Assembly: GCA_044226195.1 (NCBI GenBank)
Contig: JBGAHO010000011.1
Span: 1 to 64,000, forward strand
DNA: 64,000 nt
Source of the DNA: RPQJ01 sp044226195
Lineage (GTDB): Bacteria > Pseudomonadota > Gammaproteobacteria > Steroidobacterales > Steroidobacteraceae
Direction: 5' to 3'
Each line of letters starts with the position of its first letter. The stretch's first letter is position 1. This document shows, one piece after another, positions 24,576 to 33,495 of the stretch. The translations under genes and the position numbers were made by a program. Below the pieces are notes generated by a model that was given only the letters and a program-made list of their open reading frames with translations, was not told where the DNA came from and made no database searches.

Positions 24576-24610
24576 CGAGGCCGGCCGGTGTGGAGGGCCG
24601 GCCGGCCTCG
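24576..24610 (-). terminator. Perfect 13-bp hairpin between holin candidate and phosphoesterase
   Basis: Arms CGAGGCCGGCCGG and CCGGCCGGCCTCG pair perfectly around a nine-base loop. Located just after the 24617-25036 stop on the minus strand. The downstream sequence is CCCCAAATGG without a T run, so termination may be partial. Confidence 0.5.
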
Positions 24611-24616
24611 AGGGGG

Positions 24617-25036
24617 TTACTTGGCGATCAGGATCTTGGCGCCGTCGTAGGCTGACTTACCCAGCACGAGCCACACGATGAACTTGACGATCTCAGAGAG
24701 AGTCGCCTCGTCGATTTCATGGCCGAGCGCCTTGAGTACACCACCAAGAACGGCAACACCGAGTCCGATGTAGAGGCCGCGCATCTTGAGCGACGTCACG
24801 AAGATCGACTTGAAAGTTGCGATGTAGTCGATGCCGCGCAGCCTTCCCTCGAATACGGCTCCGAGGAAGATGCTCCAGGCGACGCCGATCAGCGCATTCA
24901 TCGGACCCTCGGGCAGCGGCAGGCCGGCTGCTTCCGGGAGATGGAACTGCACGGCGCCAGTCACGGCGAGCGCGACCAGGAGTGTCACGAATTCGGGCCG
25001 CTTGAGGATGTCCAGGAACGACGGTTGGGTTTGCAT
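24617..25036 (-). CDS. Putative holin (multi-pass membrane protein)
   Basis: The ATG at 25036 follows AAGGAGAGAG and is preferred over upstream in-frame starts. The 139-residue product has about four hydrophobic segments (FVTLLVALAVTGAVQF, ALIGVAWSIFLGAVF, LYIGLGVAVLGGVL, IVKFIVWLVLGKSAYDGAKIL) and ends with a short basic tail. Size, topology and position next to tail-end genes fit a phage holin, but the endolysins lie far away and no named holin family is recognised. Confidence 0.55.
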   Translation of the reverse strand: MQTQPSFLDILKRPEFVTLLVALAVTGAVQFHLPEAAGLPLPEGPMNALIGVAWSIFLGAVFEGRLRGIDYIATFKSIFVTSLKMRGLYIGLGVAVLGGVLKALGHEIDEATLSEIVKFIVWLVLGKSAYDGAKILIAK

Positions 25037-25076
25037 GTGTCTCTCTCCTTGAGTGAAGGTGATCCAGTGGATGAGC

Positions 25077-25853
25077 TCATCCAATCGGATTGTTACTGTC
25101 CGGCGGTGTGCCGGCGGCGCCACCCAGCGTCTTGCGGATGGCCTCGAGTTCGGCGCGCAGCAGCGCCACGGTCTGTTCGAGCGCGGTGATGCGCTCGTCC
25201 TTCTGGCGGTTGGAGCGCAGCGTGGCGTCCAGCTCGAGCTTGGTGGCGTTCAGGCTGGCGTTCAGCCGTTCGATCTCGGTCTGCTGGGCGGCCGACTCGA
25301 CGCGCGTCGCCTCGAGTTCCTTGTGCTGCCGTTCGATCTCGATCTGTTGCTGGTCGCGTTCCTTTTGCTTTTGTTCCACCAGGGCTCTGAGCTCCGTCAC
25401 CTCCGCCCGCAGCGCCTCGAGCTCCGCTCCCCTGCTCTCGTGCGCCCGCCGGTCGGCCTCGCGCGCCTCGATCACGTCGTCGAGGCGCTTGTTTGTGGCG
25501 TTGAGGCGCTCATTGGTGGCCGCGATCGTGCGCGTGGCATCCTCGAGCGCCAGCCGGTACATGGCGACGATGGTGGTTTCGGCGTCGGCCTCGATCTTTT
25601 CGGCCTCCGCATCGGTTCGGCGCGCCTCGGCCTCTTTGACCCTGGCTTCGCCCTCGGTTACGGCCGCCTGGGCCTTCGCCTGCCGGCGGTTCCAGAGCTC
25701 GCGCGCGATCGTGCCGATCCAGCCGGCCAGGGCCGCCGCGAGGAGAGTCAGGATCTCGGTCGGGATCTGCCAGGGCGCGCCCTCCTGGGCGGTCCTGAGC
25801 GCGCCGATCAGCGCGCCGCCGAGCAATACCAGGGGTCCGATCATCTGTTTCAT
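25077..25853 (-). CDS. Membrane-anchored coiled-coil protein
   Basis: The start at 25853 is chosen because its ATG overlaps the preceding stop. Two hydrophobic segments at residues 5-20 and 35-50 precede about 160 residues of uninterrupted heptad-rich helix (Ala/Glu/Arg/Leu, for example RHKELEATRVES and LRAELEAIRKTL), ending in a short flexible tail. It may be a spanin-like or virion-associated rod; neither is proven. Confidence 0.55.
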   Translation of the reverse strand: MKQMIGPLVLLGGALIGALRTAQEGAPWQIPTEILTLLAAALAGWIGTIARELWNRRQAKAQAAVTEGEARVKEAEARRTDAEAEKIEADAETTIVAMYRLALEDATRTIAATNERLNATNKRLDDVIEAREADRRAHESRGAELEALRAEVTELRALVEQKQKERDQQQIEIERQHKELEATRVESAAQQTEIERLNASLNATKLELDATLRSNRQKDERITALEQTVALLRAELEAIRKTLGGAAGTPPDSNNPIG

Positions 25854-27091
25854 GTCGCCGCCCCCCATTCTTGCAAGCCAGACCCCGACGTGAGGACCCT
25901 TGTCATACCGTCGAGGCGATCGGTTAGCTCGGCGACGCGGGTCTCGATATCGCGCTCGAGGCGCATCAGGCAGGCCGCGGTCTGCCAGGCCGCGCCGGCC
26001 AGGACGCGGCTGAACTGCATCCAGTTGACGAACACAGACCCGTCGCCGTCCGGGCCGTCGTTGAACGTGGCGATGCCGAGCTCCTGGAGATGCCGGCGGT
26101 TGTATTTGAGGAAACCGTCGAACTCGGAGCGCACGATGTTCTTTCCGCCGATCTCAGTCATCAGTGCGCGGCTAAGGTGCGCGTCGTCCCAGAGGTCGTA
26201 GGCCGAAGCCGAGACGCCGGCATCGGCGTGCAGGTCGCCGTCCGCGTCGAAAATGAAACGGGTGGTCGAGTAGTTGTTGAGCGTCAACAGGTTCGAGTTG
26301 GCGGTCATAAACGTCGTGCCCGCGCCCGACTTAAGGTTGGCGTTTAGATTGATGGCGCCGATCGACGTGGTCGCCTTTGAGGTGTCGGTGTTGGTTGGGA
26401 TCGTGGCCAGAGTGAAGGCGGTCGTCGAAGTGGTGTAAGCCCAGGCGTTGACGCCACCCTGCGTATTTGCAGCGGCCTCAATCTTTAGATAGGTCGACGT
26501 GTGATGTCCGTAGGTGGTAACTCCGTGCGAAATCGAGGTGCCACGAAACTCGGCGGCCTCGTTGGTGCTGTCCATTGTTGAAATGAACCCGCCGCCCGAG
26601 TTGAACTGGTAGCGAAACGTCGACGCGCCCGGAAAGCCGGTGGCCAGGATCAGGTCGAAATCCCCCGCCAGCGTCCCGATCATCCAGTTGTTGTTGACTC
26701 CGGACTCCACGTAGCGGATCCAGGTATCTCGTCCGGACGCCGCAATGAGGTCGACTGACAGGCGTGACGCTGACGTGATCGTCTCGCCCACATAGACGCC
26801 GCCGTAGTCGGTCGTCACGACTGACCGTTTCGATCCGCTCGAGATCGTCGTGGCCAGAACGCCCGTCCATTGCACGCCGTTGTTGCAGGCCGAGTTCGGG
26901 ATGAGCGTTTGCCCGTTCGAGCCGATCGCCAGACGCGAGATCGCGTTAGCGGCCGTTGCCGCGAACAGGTCGCCTTTGGCCGAGGCCTTGGCCGGCGCGG
27001 TTTCGAGCAGGTTGTCGCGCACATGCGCGTTCATGATGGTCGAGGTGACGACTTCACTCGTCACCCAGGTGCGGGGAGCAGTCCAGGCCAT
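25850..27091 (-). CDS. Tail fibre or receptor-binding structural protein
   Basis: The 413-residue protein begins with a WTAPRTWVTSEVVTSTIMNAHVRDNL segment (given here as a known N-terminal pattern of tail proteins in several environmental phages), then a Gly/Ser/Thr-rich beta region and a short C-terminal helix (LMRLERDIETRVAELTDRLD). Its place directly after tail hub genes suits a distal tail fibre. Receptor is unknown. Confidence 0.6.
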   Translation of the reverse strand: MAWTAPRTWVTSEVVTSTIMNAHVRDNLLETAPAKASAKGDLFAATAANAISRLAIGSNGQTLIPNSACNNGVQWTGVLATTISSGSKRSVVTTDYGGVYVGETITSASRLSVDLIAASGRDTWIRYVESGVNNNWMIGTLAGDFDLILATGFPGASTFRYQFNSGGGFISTMDSTNEAAEFRGTSISHGVTTYGHHTSTYLKIEAAANTQGGVNAWAYTTSTTAFTLATIPTNTDTSKATTSIGAINLNANLKSGAGTTFMTANSNLLTLNNYSTTRFIFDADGDLHADAGVSASAYDLWDDAHLSRALMTEIGGKNIVRSEFDGFLKYNRRHLQELGIATFNDGPDGDGSVFVNWMQFSRVLAGAAWQTAACLMRLERDIETRVAELTDRLDGMTRVLTSGSGLQEWGAAT

Positions 27092-27093
27092 GG

Positions 27094-27429
27094 TTACACC
27101 TCATGAACCGCCAGACCATGGGCGGCGTTTTCAGCTTCGAGATCGGCGAGCGTCTCGCCGGGCGTCCAGTTGCGGTGATCGGGCTCGCGCACGCCGAGCA
27201 CCGACTCGATCTGCGCGGCCTCCGCGGGGAACTCGACCTCGTGGGCCTCGCCGCGGGCGGCAGCGATGCGCAGCCAGCGGGCGCGCTCGTCAGGGTCGCC
27301 CGAGAACGCCTGCGGGTAGCAGGAGCCGCAGATGAACGGCACACCGGGCCGCACGAGTTCGGCGCCCCTGCAGCCCGTTCGAACGCAGTCGGCAAGCCAG
27401 CGGCCGTGATTGATGCGAGCGATCACCAT
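27094..27429 (-). CDS. Hypothetical tail-region protein with Cys motif
   Basis: The 111-residue protein has CVRTGCRGAELVRPGVPFICGSCYP, a four-cysteine zinc-ribbon-like set, and a helical C-terminus (EAAQIESVLGV). It lies between tail hub and fibre. The ATG at 27429 is the best start. Its role in the virion or assembly is unknown. Confidence 0.5.
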   Translation of the reverse strand: MVIARINHGRWLADCVRTGCRGAELVRPGVPFICGSCYPQAFSGDPDERARWLRIAAARGEAHEVEFPAEAAQIESVLGVREPDHRNWTPGETLADLEAENAAHGLAVHEV

Positions 27430-27436
27430 AGAGTCC

Positions 27437-28978
27437 TCACAGGGCCAGGCGCGTCGAAACGCCCAGCGTCGATGTGCCGAGAATCCAGTAGTTGCCGTTG
27501 AGCGTCGCCTCGGCATCCTGGATCAGGTCGAGTTCGCAATAGATCTGGCCGCGCTTGCCGATCGTCAGCGCGACGCCCTGAATGTAGAAGGTGGTCGAGA
27601 TCCCGCCGACCGTTTCAGCCAGCGCAATCCGCGCGCCCGGCTCGGCCTGCAGCGCCGCGACCATCAACGCGCTCGATGAGTTCGCCCACCACCCAACCCG
27701 CTCGACCATCTGATGCTGCGCGTTGGCGTAGTGGTCGATGATGTATTGCCCGATGGCCGAGGCCGTCGACGGATTGTCGAGGTAGGCCATGTCGTAGTCC
27801 AGGATCTGGCCGCCGAATCGTCCCTGCGCCGATGATCCGCTCGACATCTCGACCCGCACCGGCTGGTAGTCGTAGAGGCCGCGCCCGCGCACCTGCAACT
27901 GCGAGAGCACTCCGGAGATCGCTCCGCCGTTGCGCAGGGTCGCCTCGACGCCGTTGGAGGTCACGACGAACGAGGCCGACAGGTTGGCGATCAGGCTGTT
28001 GTCGGCCGGGCCGGTTCCAAACAGGTAGTCGGTCGTGGCGACCGGCGTGGTGATGTCGGTCGCGCCGATGCGCGTGCTCTGCTCGTTCGGATCGCGAAAG
28101 CCGCAGTTGAGGTTGACCGTCTCGCTCGCCCCGATCGTCACGGGCTCGTCGAGGTAGAAGATCACGACCTGGTCGTTGTCGTCGGCGCGGCGCGGGTGGA
28201 CGGTGGTGCGCAGGTACGAGAACCCGTTCTCGCGGCTGAGCGGCGCCGACATCGAGATCATCTCGTTCGTGATCGTCACGATCGGGCAGGCCGCGTTGAA
28301 CCGCGAGCGCCGGTCCTCGAACACGAGCTCGCCGCCCGAGGCGGTGTTGCCGCGCACGTAGACGTAGCCGAACTCGGTGCGCGCCAGGCGGTCGAGCTCC
28401 TGCAGCACCGTGGTCTCCTCATCGCGCACGGCGATATTGAGGTAGGGGAGCGTCATGCCGGCCGTCGCGAGGGTCGAGGCGGTCGGCGGCACCGGGATGT
28501 TGCGGATCAGGCAGGCCGCGGCCTCGTCGGCGCGTGAACTGACCATCGTCGAGAGCCCGCTGATCTTCCAGGTCGCGGCCTCGTCGATCCAGTCGGTCGA
28601 GGTCACGAGCGTCGAGCGCTCGCCGTACTGGCCGGGGATCGGATCGATGCCGGCGATGCGGCCGACGTGCTTGACGAACGTCGATCCCGAGTAGGTGATC
28701 GTCAGGCGCGCTCCGGCGCCCACGTAGAACCCGCTGCGCAGGCTGCCGTTGTAGGGGCTGTAGTAGCCGAGGGTCGTGGCGCTGTTGCGCTGGCTGTTGT
28801 TGAGCGCAAACTCGAGCGTGCCGACCCCGGCCACACGGTCGTCGACTCGGCTGCCGTGGATGCCGTAGTCGCACTTGATGGCGACGTCGGCGCGCAGGTC
28901 GGCGGCGAGCGAGGTCCAGGAGCCCGTCGATCCGCTGAGCTGCACCTGGACGTCGATCGAGGTCGGGAAAACGGCCAT
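27437..28978 (-). CDS. Tail hub/distal tail structural protein
   Basis: The 513-residue protein is beta-rich: FPTSIDVQVQLSGSTGSWTSL at the N-terminus, GTLEFALNNSQRN, and a C-terminal GVALTIGKRGQIYCELDL. Position directly after the tape measure is that of distal-tail or tail-associated hub proteins of siphoviruses. The ATG overlaps no neighbour but is 1 base from the tape-measure stop. Assigned from position and fold-like pattern. Confidence 0.6.
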   Translation of the reverse strand: MAVFPTSIDVQVQLSGSTGSWTSLAADLRADVAIKCDYGIHGSRVDDRVAGVGTLEFALNNSQRNSATTLGYYSPYNGSLRSGFYVGAGARLTITYSGSTFVKHVGRIAGIDPIPGQYGERSTLVTSTDWIDEAATWKISGLSTMVSSRADEAAACLIRNIPVPPTASTLATAGMTLPYLNIAVRDEETTVLQELDRLARTEFGYVYVRGNTASGGELVFEDRRSRFNAACPIVTITNEMISMSAPLSRENGFSYLRTTVHPRRADDNDQVVIFYLDEPVTIGASETVNLNCGFRDPNEQSTRIGATDITTPVATTDYLFGTGPADNSLIANLSASFVVTSNGVEATLRNGGAISGVLSQLQVRGRGLYDYQPVRVEMSSGSSAQGRFGGQILDYDMAYLDNPSTASAIGQYIIDHYANAQHQMVERVGWWANSSSALMVAALQAEPGARIALAETVGGISTTFYIQGVALTIGKRGQIYCELDLIQDAEATLNGNYWILGTSTLGVSTRLAL

Positions 28979-28979
28979 C

Positions 28980-31238
28980 TCAGCCGCCCCTCACGAGCGC
29001 GAACTGCACGGCGGTCTTGATCTCGCGCGCGACCACGCGCGGGATCGAGCGGATGGCCGCTGCGATCTCGCCGTTCGAGCCGCCGTTTGCGCCGAACATC
29101 GACTCGGCCTGCTGGCGGGTGAGCACCGCGCCGGACGTGCCGGGCACAAAGACCTCTGGACGGCTGAACACCGACTCCTGCCAGAGGTAGGTGCCGCCGG
29201 CCGAGACCGGACCGCCGAAGGCGTTTTTCCCGTCGTAGTTCTGGTTGTCGTTCGGCTTTGGCTTAGGCTTTGGCTGGGGCTGCTGGTAGCCGCCATAGCC
29301 GCCACTGCTCCCGCCGTTGCTACCGTAGTCGCCGTGGCTGCCCGAATCCGCGCCGAAGCCGCCGGCCTGGTTGTACGACGTGCGGTATTCCTCGATGGTG
29401 ATCTTGGACGTCCACGTTTGAGGGATATTGCGGACGGAGTTCGCCATCAGGTCGGCGGAGGCGATGAACCGCTCGGGGTCCCCGCTGGCCAGGAAATCCT
29501 TGATCGCCTGGTCGGCGCCCTGCATGGCCAGGAACGTGGCGTCGTCGATCAGGCCCCAGCGGTGCGCAAGCTCGATCAGGGCCTCTCCGGCCGGGCCTTC
29601 GAGCAGGCCAAGGTTGGCGAGCTTCTGCTGCAGGATGTTCCAGATGATGCGCTTGGTCGCCTCGTCGTGGGCCGCAGCCTGGTCCTTGATCGCCTGCGTG
29701 ACCTCGTCGTACTCGGTCGTGACTTCGCCGATCTTCTTGGAGTTGTCGATGTAGCCGGAGGTGACGGTCGTCGCGCCGGTGATCTCACCCTGCAGGCGCT
29801 CGATCTGGACGTTGAGCTGCGCCACCTTCATCGGGTCGTAGGCATCGCCGGACTTGCCGAGCTCTTCGTTTAGATCGGCCTGCGCCTTCTGCAGTTGCAG
29901 GGTCGTCAGTGTCAGTTCGGCCTGCGACGCGCCGCTGTGCTCGACGTGCTCCCAGTATTTGCCGTTCGAGGCCGTGAGCTTGTCGAGTTCCTTCTTGAGC
30001 TCGGCCTGGCGGTCGCGCAGGTCGCCGGTCTTTTCGGCGTTGTCCTCGAGCTCCTTGCCAAGCGGACCCGACATCATCGTCGACAGGTCCGCCATGCGCA
30101 TCTTGGTCGAGTCGATCTTCTGATAGAGCTCGGTCAGGCTGGTCTTGTAGTCGAGGATGCTGCCGCTGCCGTCTTCGAAGGCCTGTTTGTTTTCCTTCAG
30201 GTCGTCGGTCAGGCCGTCGACGTTGTGGGCCTTGGTCGCCGCCGCGAAATTGTTCATTTCGTCGGTGACTTCTTGCATGGCCTTGACGCCGTTGCCCGTC
30301 ACCCAGCCCGACCAGACCTTCCACTGCATCATCCACTTGGTCATGCCGCTCAGGCCGGGGTTGTTGGCGATCTCCTGCACCACGGCGTTCATGGTTAGGA
30401 ACGCCGTGGTCGAGTCGGACGTCCCCTTGATGATCCCGGTCGAGGCCTTGCCGTAGGCGGTCAGGACGCGCGTCCAGGCGTCCTCGAGGTTAGAGAGCGC
30501 GCCGGCGGCCGTCTTGGCCTGCTCGGCCATCATGCCGCCGAAGTCCTGACGCATGCCGGCGAGAATGGCCTGGATGGCCTGGTCGGCCGGGACGAGGCCC
30601 TTGGAGATGAGCTTCTGCATCTCGCCAGTCGAGACGCCCGCCTGGGCGGCCATGTACTTGAGCGCCGGGATGCCGGCCTCGGTCATCTGCAGCAGCTCTT
30701 CGCCCGAGGCTTTGCCCTTGGCCTGCATCTGGCCGAGCGCCATGACGACGCGGTCGATCATCTGCGAGTTGCCGCCCATGGCCGCGACGGCGTCGCCGAT
30801 GTCGCGCAGCATCGGCACGACCTGCTTGGCATTGAAGCCAAGCGCCTGCATCTTCTTGGAGGCCTCGACGAGGTCGTTGAACTGGAACGGGGTGGACGCC
30901 GCGAAGTCGCGCAACTCGCGGAGGTGCGCCTCCGCGGCCGTGGTCGAGCCGAGCAGAGTCTTGAACGCGACCGCGTTCTGCTCGGCCTGCATCGCCAGGT
31001 TGACGCTCTCGCGCGCCGCACCGGCTGCCGCAGCGCCGAGCGCCGCGATGCCGCCGGCCGCGGCGAGGTTGGCGGCGTTGAGGAGCATGCCGCCCTTGGC
31101 CGCGTTGGCGCCCGCGCGGCCCATTCCTTCGAGCGCTTCGCCGCCGTTCTTGGCCTGCTGCGCCAGGCGCGCCATCGTGTCGCTGGCTTCATCCTTGGCG
31201 GCGACAATGAGGGTGGCTCGTGCGGTCGTTCCGAACAT
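28980..31238 (-). CDS. Tail tape measure protein
   Basis: The 752-residue protein has the tape-measure domain in residues 60-280 (LRELRDFAASTPFQFNDLVEASKKMQALGF, MLRDIGDAVAAMGGNSQMIDRVVMALGQM, GEELLQMTEAGIPALKYM, AGALSNLEDAWTRV, listed as separate blocks). A long helical middle and a Gly/Ser-rich 600-660 region (GGSSGGYGGYQQPQPKPKPKP) follow. Length sets tail length, here about 110 nm by the usual rule of 0.15 nm per residue. The start overlaps the GT frame stop. Confidence 0.85.
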   Translation of the reverse strand: MFGTTARATLIVAAKDEASDTMARLAQQAKNGGEALEGMGRAGANAAKGGMLLNAANLAAAGGIAALGAAAAGAARESVNLAMQAEQNAVAFKTLLGSTTAAEAHLRELRDFAASTPFQFNDLVEASKKMQALGFNAKQVVPMLRDIGDAVAAMGGNSQMIDRVVMALGQMQAKGKASGEELLQMTEAGIPALKYMAAQAGVSTGEMQKLISKGLVPADQAIQAILAGMRQDFGGMMAEQAKTAAGALSNLEDAWTRVLTAYGKASTGIIKGTSDSTTAFLTMNAVVQEIANNPGLSGMTKWMMQWKVWSGWVTGNGVKAMQEVTDEMNNFAAATKAHNVDGLTDDLKENKQAFEDGSGSILDYKTSLTELYQKIDSTKMRMADLSTMMSGPLGKELEDNAEKTGDLRDRQAELKKELDKLTASNGKYWEHVEHSGASQAELTLTTLQLQKAQADLNEELGKSGDAYDPMKVAQLNVQIERLQGEITGATTVTSGYIDNSKKIGEVTTEYDEVTQAIKDQAAAHDEATKRIIWNILQQKLANLGLLEGPAGEALIELAHRWGLIDDATFLAMQGADQAIKDFLASGDPERFIASADLMANSVRNIPQTWTSKITIEEYRTSYNQAGGFGADSGSHGDYGSNGGSSGGYGGYQQPQPKPKPKPNDNQNYDGKNAFGGPVSAGGTYLWQESVFSRPEVFVPGTSGAVLTRQQAESMFGANGGSNGEIAAAIRSIPRVVAREIKTAVQFALVRGG

Positions 31239-31929
31239 CAGAGGGACCCTCGCTCTTCTTCGTAGATGGCCTGCGCCTCAGCCCAGATCTCCCAGTCGCG
31301 CGGGCTTGGCTTGTAGTGCCCCTGGCTCGAGACGAACTGCATCGTGCGGTGCAGACTCTCCATGTAGCCGGCGGCGTGCAGGCCCGGCATCAACCGCGAC
31401 ACGTCCTGCTCGTCAAGCTCGGCCTGGGTCCAGCCGAAGCGCTCCATCAGCTGGACCTCGACCACCGCTGCGGGAATACCACCGCCGCCGCGCACGGATC
31501 CGACGACTGCGGCGATCAGGCTTTTGGGGCCGAGAGCATGTCGACGTACACAAACTGCGAGCCCGACTTGACCCACCACTGCAGCATCGACACGTCGACC
31601 TCGTCGAAGGCCGACTCGAACCGCTGCACCGCCGTGATGGCGGCCCTGAGGCGCTCTTCGGTGGCGTCTGAGGCCGGCAGGTTCATCGCCTCGACACCGA
31701 GCGCGCGCAGCGTCTCGAGGTCCAGCTCGTTTCCATCAGCGTCCAGGAAATGCCAGGCCTCGAGACGGGAAAGCATCCAGGCGTAGAGCTGAAGATCGGT
31801 GACGCTGGCTTTCCATTCGCGCTGCTCGCGGTAGCGGTAGGGGCCCCTCTTGAACTGGATCCACGCGCCGCTCTCGTGCTCGTAGCGGCCCCAGGGGAGT
31901 TTCTTTTTGGTCTCGGTCTCGTCAGCCAT
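31238..31929 (-). CDS. Tail assembly chaperone GT product (-1 frameshift)
   Basis: Translation of the 31516-31929 frame can slip -1 at CCCAAAA (31522-31528) and continue to 31238 in the overlapping frame. The fusion reads ...DMLSAPK then SLIAAVVGSVRGGGGIP and VEVQLMERFGWTQAELDEQDVSRLMPG. The second frame has no start codon of its own with a ribosome site. G/GT pairs between major tail protein and tape measure are a standard siphovirus feature that chaperone tape-measure folding. Evidence is the slippery site, frame direction and gene order. Confidence 0.8.
31516..31929 (-). CDS. Tail assembly chaperone G product
   Basis: The 137-residue zero-frame product runs from ATG 31929 to TGA at 31516 and ends YVDMLSAPKA. 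It is helical and acidic, as usual for G chaperones, with LYAWMLSRLEAWHFL as the main helix. Most translation should stop here, with a minority slipping to GT. Downstream of the major tail protein and upstream of the tape measure. Confidence 0.8.
   Translation of the reverse strand: MADETETKKKLPWGRYEHESGAWIQFKRGPYRYREQREWKASVTDLQLYAWMLSRLEAWHFLDADGNELDLETLRALGVEAMNLPASDATEERLRAAITAVQRFESAFDEVDVSMLQWWVKSGSQFVYVDMLSAPKA
31522..31528 (-). promoter_or_regulatory. -1 ribosomal frameshift slippery heptamer CCCAAAA
   Basis: On the minus strand the heptamer is read C CCA AAA in the zero frame, fitting X XXY YYZ, with the zero-frame TGA 3 codons later. Slippage joins the G and GT reading frames described above. 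Confidence 0.75.
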
Positions 31930-31939
31930 GCAGTGCCCC

Positions 31940-32368
31940 TTAGATCGTCGAGGCCGAGATCGAGCCCGACGCCATCTGGAACGTGAACGAGATCCCGACC
32001 GGCGCGGTGTTCGTGCCCTGGACCTCGAACTGCGAGAGCAGCATGCAGGCCGTGTACTTCGGCCGGCCCGCGACCGAGCCCGCCGGAGCGATCTGGACGG
32101 TCGTGATGAGGCTGCCCGCCATCAGTTCGTCGAGGATCGACGCGGCGGCGAGGTTGGCGCAGGACGAGTTGTAGATGCCCGCCCCGGAGAGCTGGCCGTC
32201 GCGGATGCCCGCGATGCGGCTCTCGGTCGTCTGCGAGAACGTGGTGATCGTCGGGTTGTCGCGCGTGTGGGTCAGCGTGATCGAGTTCATGTCGGGCGAG
32301 ATGTCGCGCGACGACCCCGTGCTGTCCCAGACCAAAATCTTGACGTCTTTGCCATGTACGGCGGCCAT
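31940..32368 (-). CDS. Major tail protein
   Basis: The 142-residue protein (VKILVWDSTGSSRDISPDMNSITL, TTFSQTTESRIAG, GTNTAPVGISFTFQMASG) has the strand-rich layout of tail-tube proteins and the right position, immediately before the tail chaperones. AAGGAGTGA precedes the ATG. A strong hairpin (32393-32430) separates it from the upstream neck genes, which allows higher independent expression. Confidence 0.7.
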   Translation of the reverse strand: MAAVHGKDVKILVWDSTGSSRDISPDMNSITLTHTRDNPTITTFSQTTESRIAGIRDGQLSGAGIYNSSCANLAAASILDELMAGSLITTVQIAPAGSVAGRPKYTACMLLSQFEVQGTNTAPVGISFTFQMASGSISASTI

Positions 32369-32392
32369 GGGTCACTCCTTAGAAACGAAAAA

Positions 32393-32430
32393 GCCGCCCG
32401 ACCCACGCCGTGATGCGCGGGTCGGGCGGC
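32393..32430 (-). terminator. Intrinsic terminator upstream of the major tail protein gene
   Basis: Arms GCCGCCCGACCC and GGGTCGGGCGGC are perfect; on the minus strand CTTTTTCGTTTC follows. It belongs to the same hairpin family as 46350-46379 (shared GCCGCCCGAC) and ends the transcript of 32517-32972 and genes before it. Confidence 0.8.
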
Positions 32431-32516
32431 CAAAGTCCCGAAAATGCGGCCTATGCCGCAGCCATGTAGGAGGCGTCAGCCCCCTCTTTCATTATAGGGA
32501 AGCAGGCAAACCACGA

Positions 32517-32972
32517 TCAGAGGATGTCGATGCGCAGTCTCCAGTTGAAACCCTGCCAGACCTGATCGCCGGCCGTGATGTCCTGCGAGACGTCGAGGTC
32601 CATGCCGGTCAGAAAACAGTTCGAGACCCGCCCGCCGAGGGTGGTGTCCTTCGCGAACGTCTGGATCAGGTCGTCCGGCACCCGCCACGTCCGCGAGAGG
32701 AGCGCCGCGGCGTCGCCGGTGTCCTTGATCCAGAGCACGCCCTCGACGGCGATATGCCCGGCGTAGTTGGCGACCTTGCCGCCCTGGTCATAGGACTGCG
32801 GGGCGAGCTCGGTCCCGCGCCCGAGGAAATACGTGATCGCGCAGGTGTTGGACGACTCGAGCACGTCGAAACTGCAGCTCGAGACCTGGCGGGCCGCATA
32901 GGGTCCGCTGGCCGTGAGCAGTTCGAAGATCCCGACCCGGATGCCCTGGACCGCGCTGGCTCCCATGCCCAT
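32517..32972 (-). CDS. Neck/tail-completion structural protein
   Basis: The 151-residue product (QGIRVGIFELLTASGPYAARQVSSCSFDVLE..., mostly beta) is not named with certainty. Position after the HK97-gp10-like protein and before the major tail protein is that of tail terminator or completion proteins. AGGAGAG precedes the ATG by six bases. Confidence 0.5.
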   Translation of the reverse strand: MGMGASAVQGIRVGIFELLTASGPYAARQVSSCSFDVLESSNTCAITYFLGRGTELAPQSYDQGGKVANYAGHIAVEGVLWIKDTGDAAALLSRTWRVPDDLIQTFAKDTTLGGRVSNCFLTGMDLDVSQDITAGDQVWQGFNWRLRIDIL

Positions 32973-32983
32973 GTGTGTCTCTC

Positions 32984-33493
32984 CTACTCTGCGCCGCCGC
33001 CCGAGACCGCGTCGGCCAGGCGTTGTGCGGCCATCTTGACGATCCAGCCGGCCGCGTCGTCGAAGTCCCTGCGCGAGCGCACGATGGTCGGCTGGAGAAA
33101 TGGGTGCTTGCCGATGCCGCGGGTGCGGATTTTGTACCAGACCGGGAACGGCGGCAGGCCGCGCGCGATCGCCCACTTCTTGATCGGCTTCCACGGCGCG
33201 TTGGGGATCGGGCGGGTGCCGAGCTCGCGGATCAGGCCGGCGTCGTAGCTGCCGCGCTTGGCGGTCGGCTCGACGAACAACTCGACCGGCGCGCCCTGGA
33301 CGTAGCCGCGCGGCGACCGCGACAGCTTGCCGCTGTAATTCGTCACCGAGAGCACGTCGCGCATGTTATCGACGATGTACGGCTTGAGCGCCGTCAGGTT
33401 CTTTTTGATGACCTGCGGCATCCAGCGCGTCGCCTGCTGGTTGGCCCGCAGGAACTTCTTGATGCCGCCGTCCTCGTGGATGTTGAGTCGCAT
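32984..33493 (-). CDS. HK97 gp10-like head-tail joining protein
   Basis: The 169-residue protein starting MRLNIHEDGGIKKF resembles the HK97 gp10/tail-completion family: an N-terminal helix, a central TNYSGKLSRSPRGYV strand pair and a C-terminal GKHPFLQPTI typical of this fold, followed by a helix. It would sit at the head-tail interface. Start chosen at ATG 33493, just after the glycosyltransferase stop. Confidence 0.6.
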   Translation of the reverse strand: MRLNIHEDGGIKKFLRANQQATRWMPQVIKKNLTALKPYIVDNMRDVLSVTNYSGKLSRSPRGYVQGAPVELFVEPTAKRGSYDAGLIRELGTRPIPNAPWKPIKKWAIARGLPPFPVWYKIRTRGIGKHPFLQPTIVRSRRDFDDAAGWIVKMAAQRLADAVSGGGAE

Positions 33494-33495
33494 GG

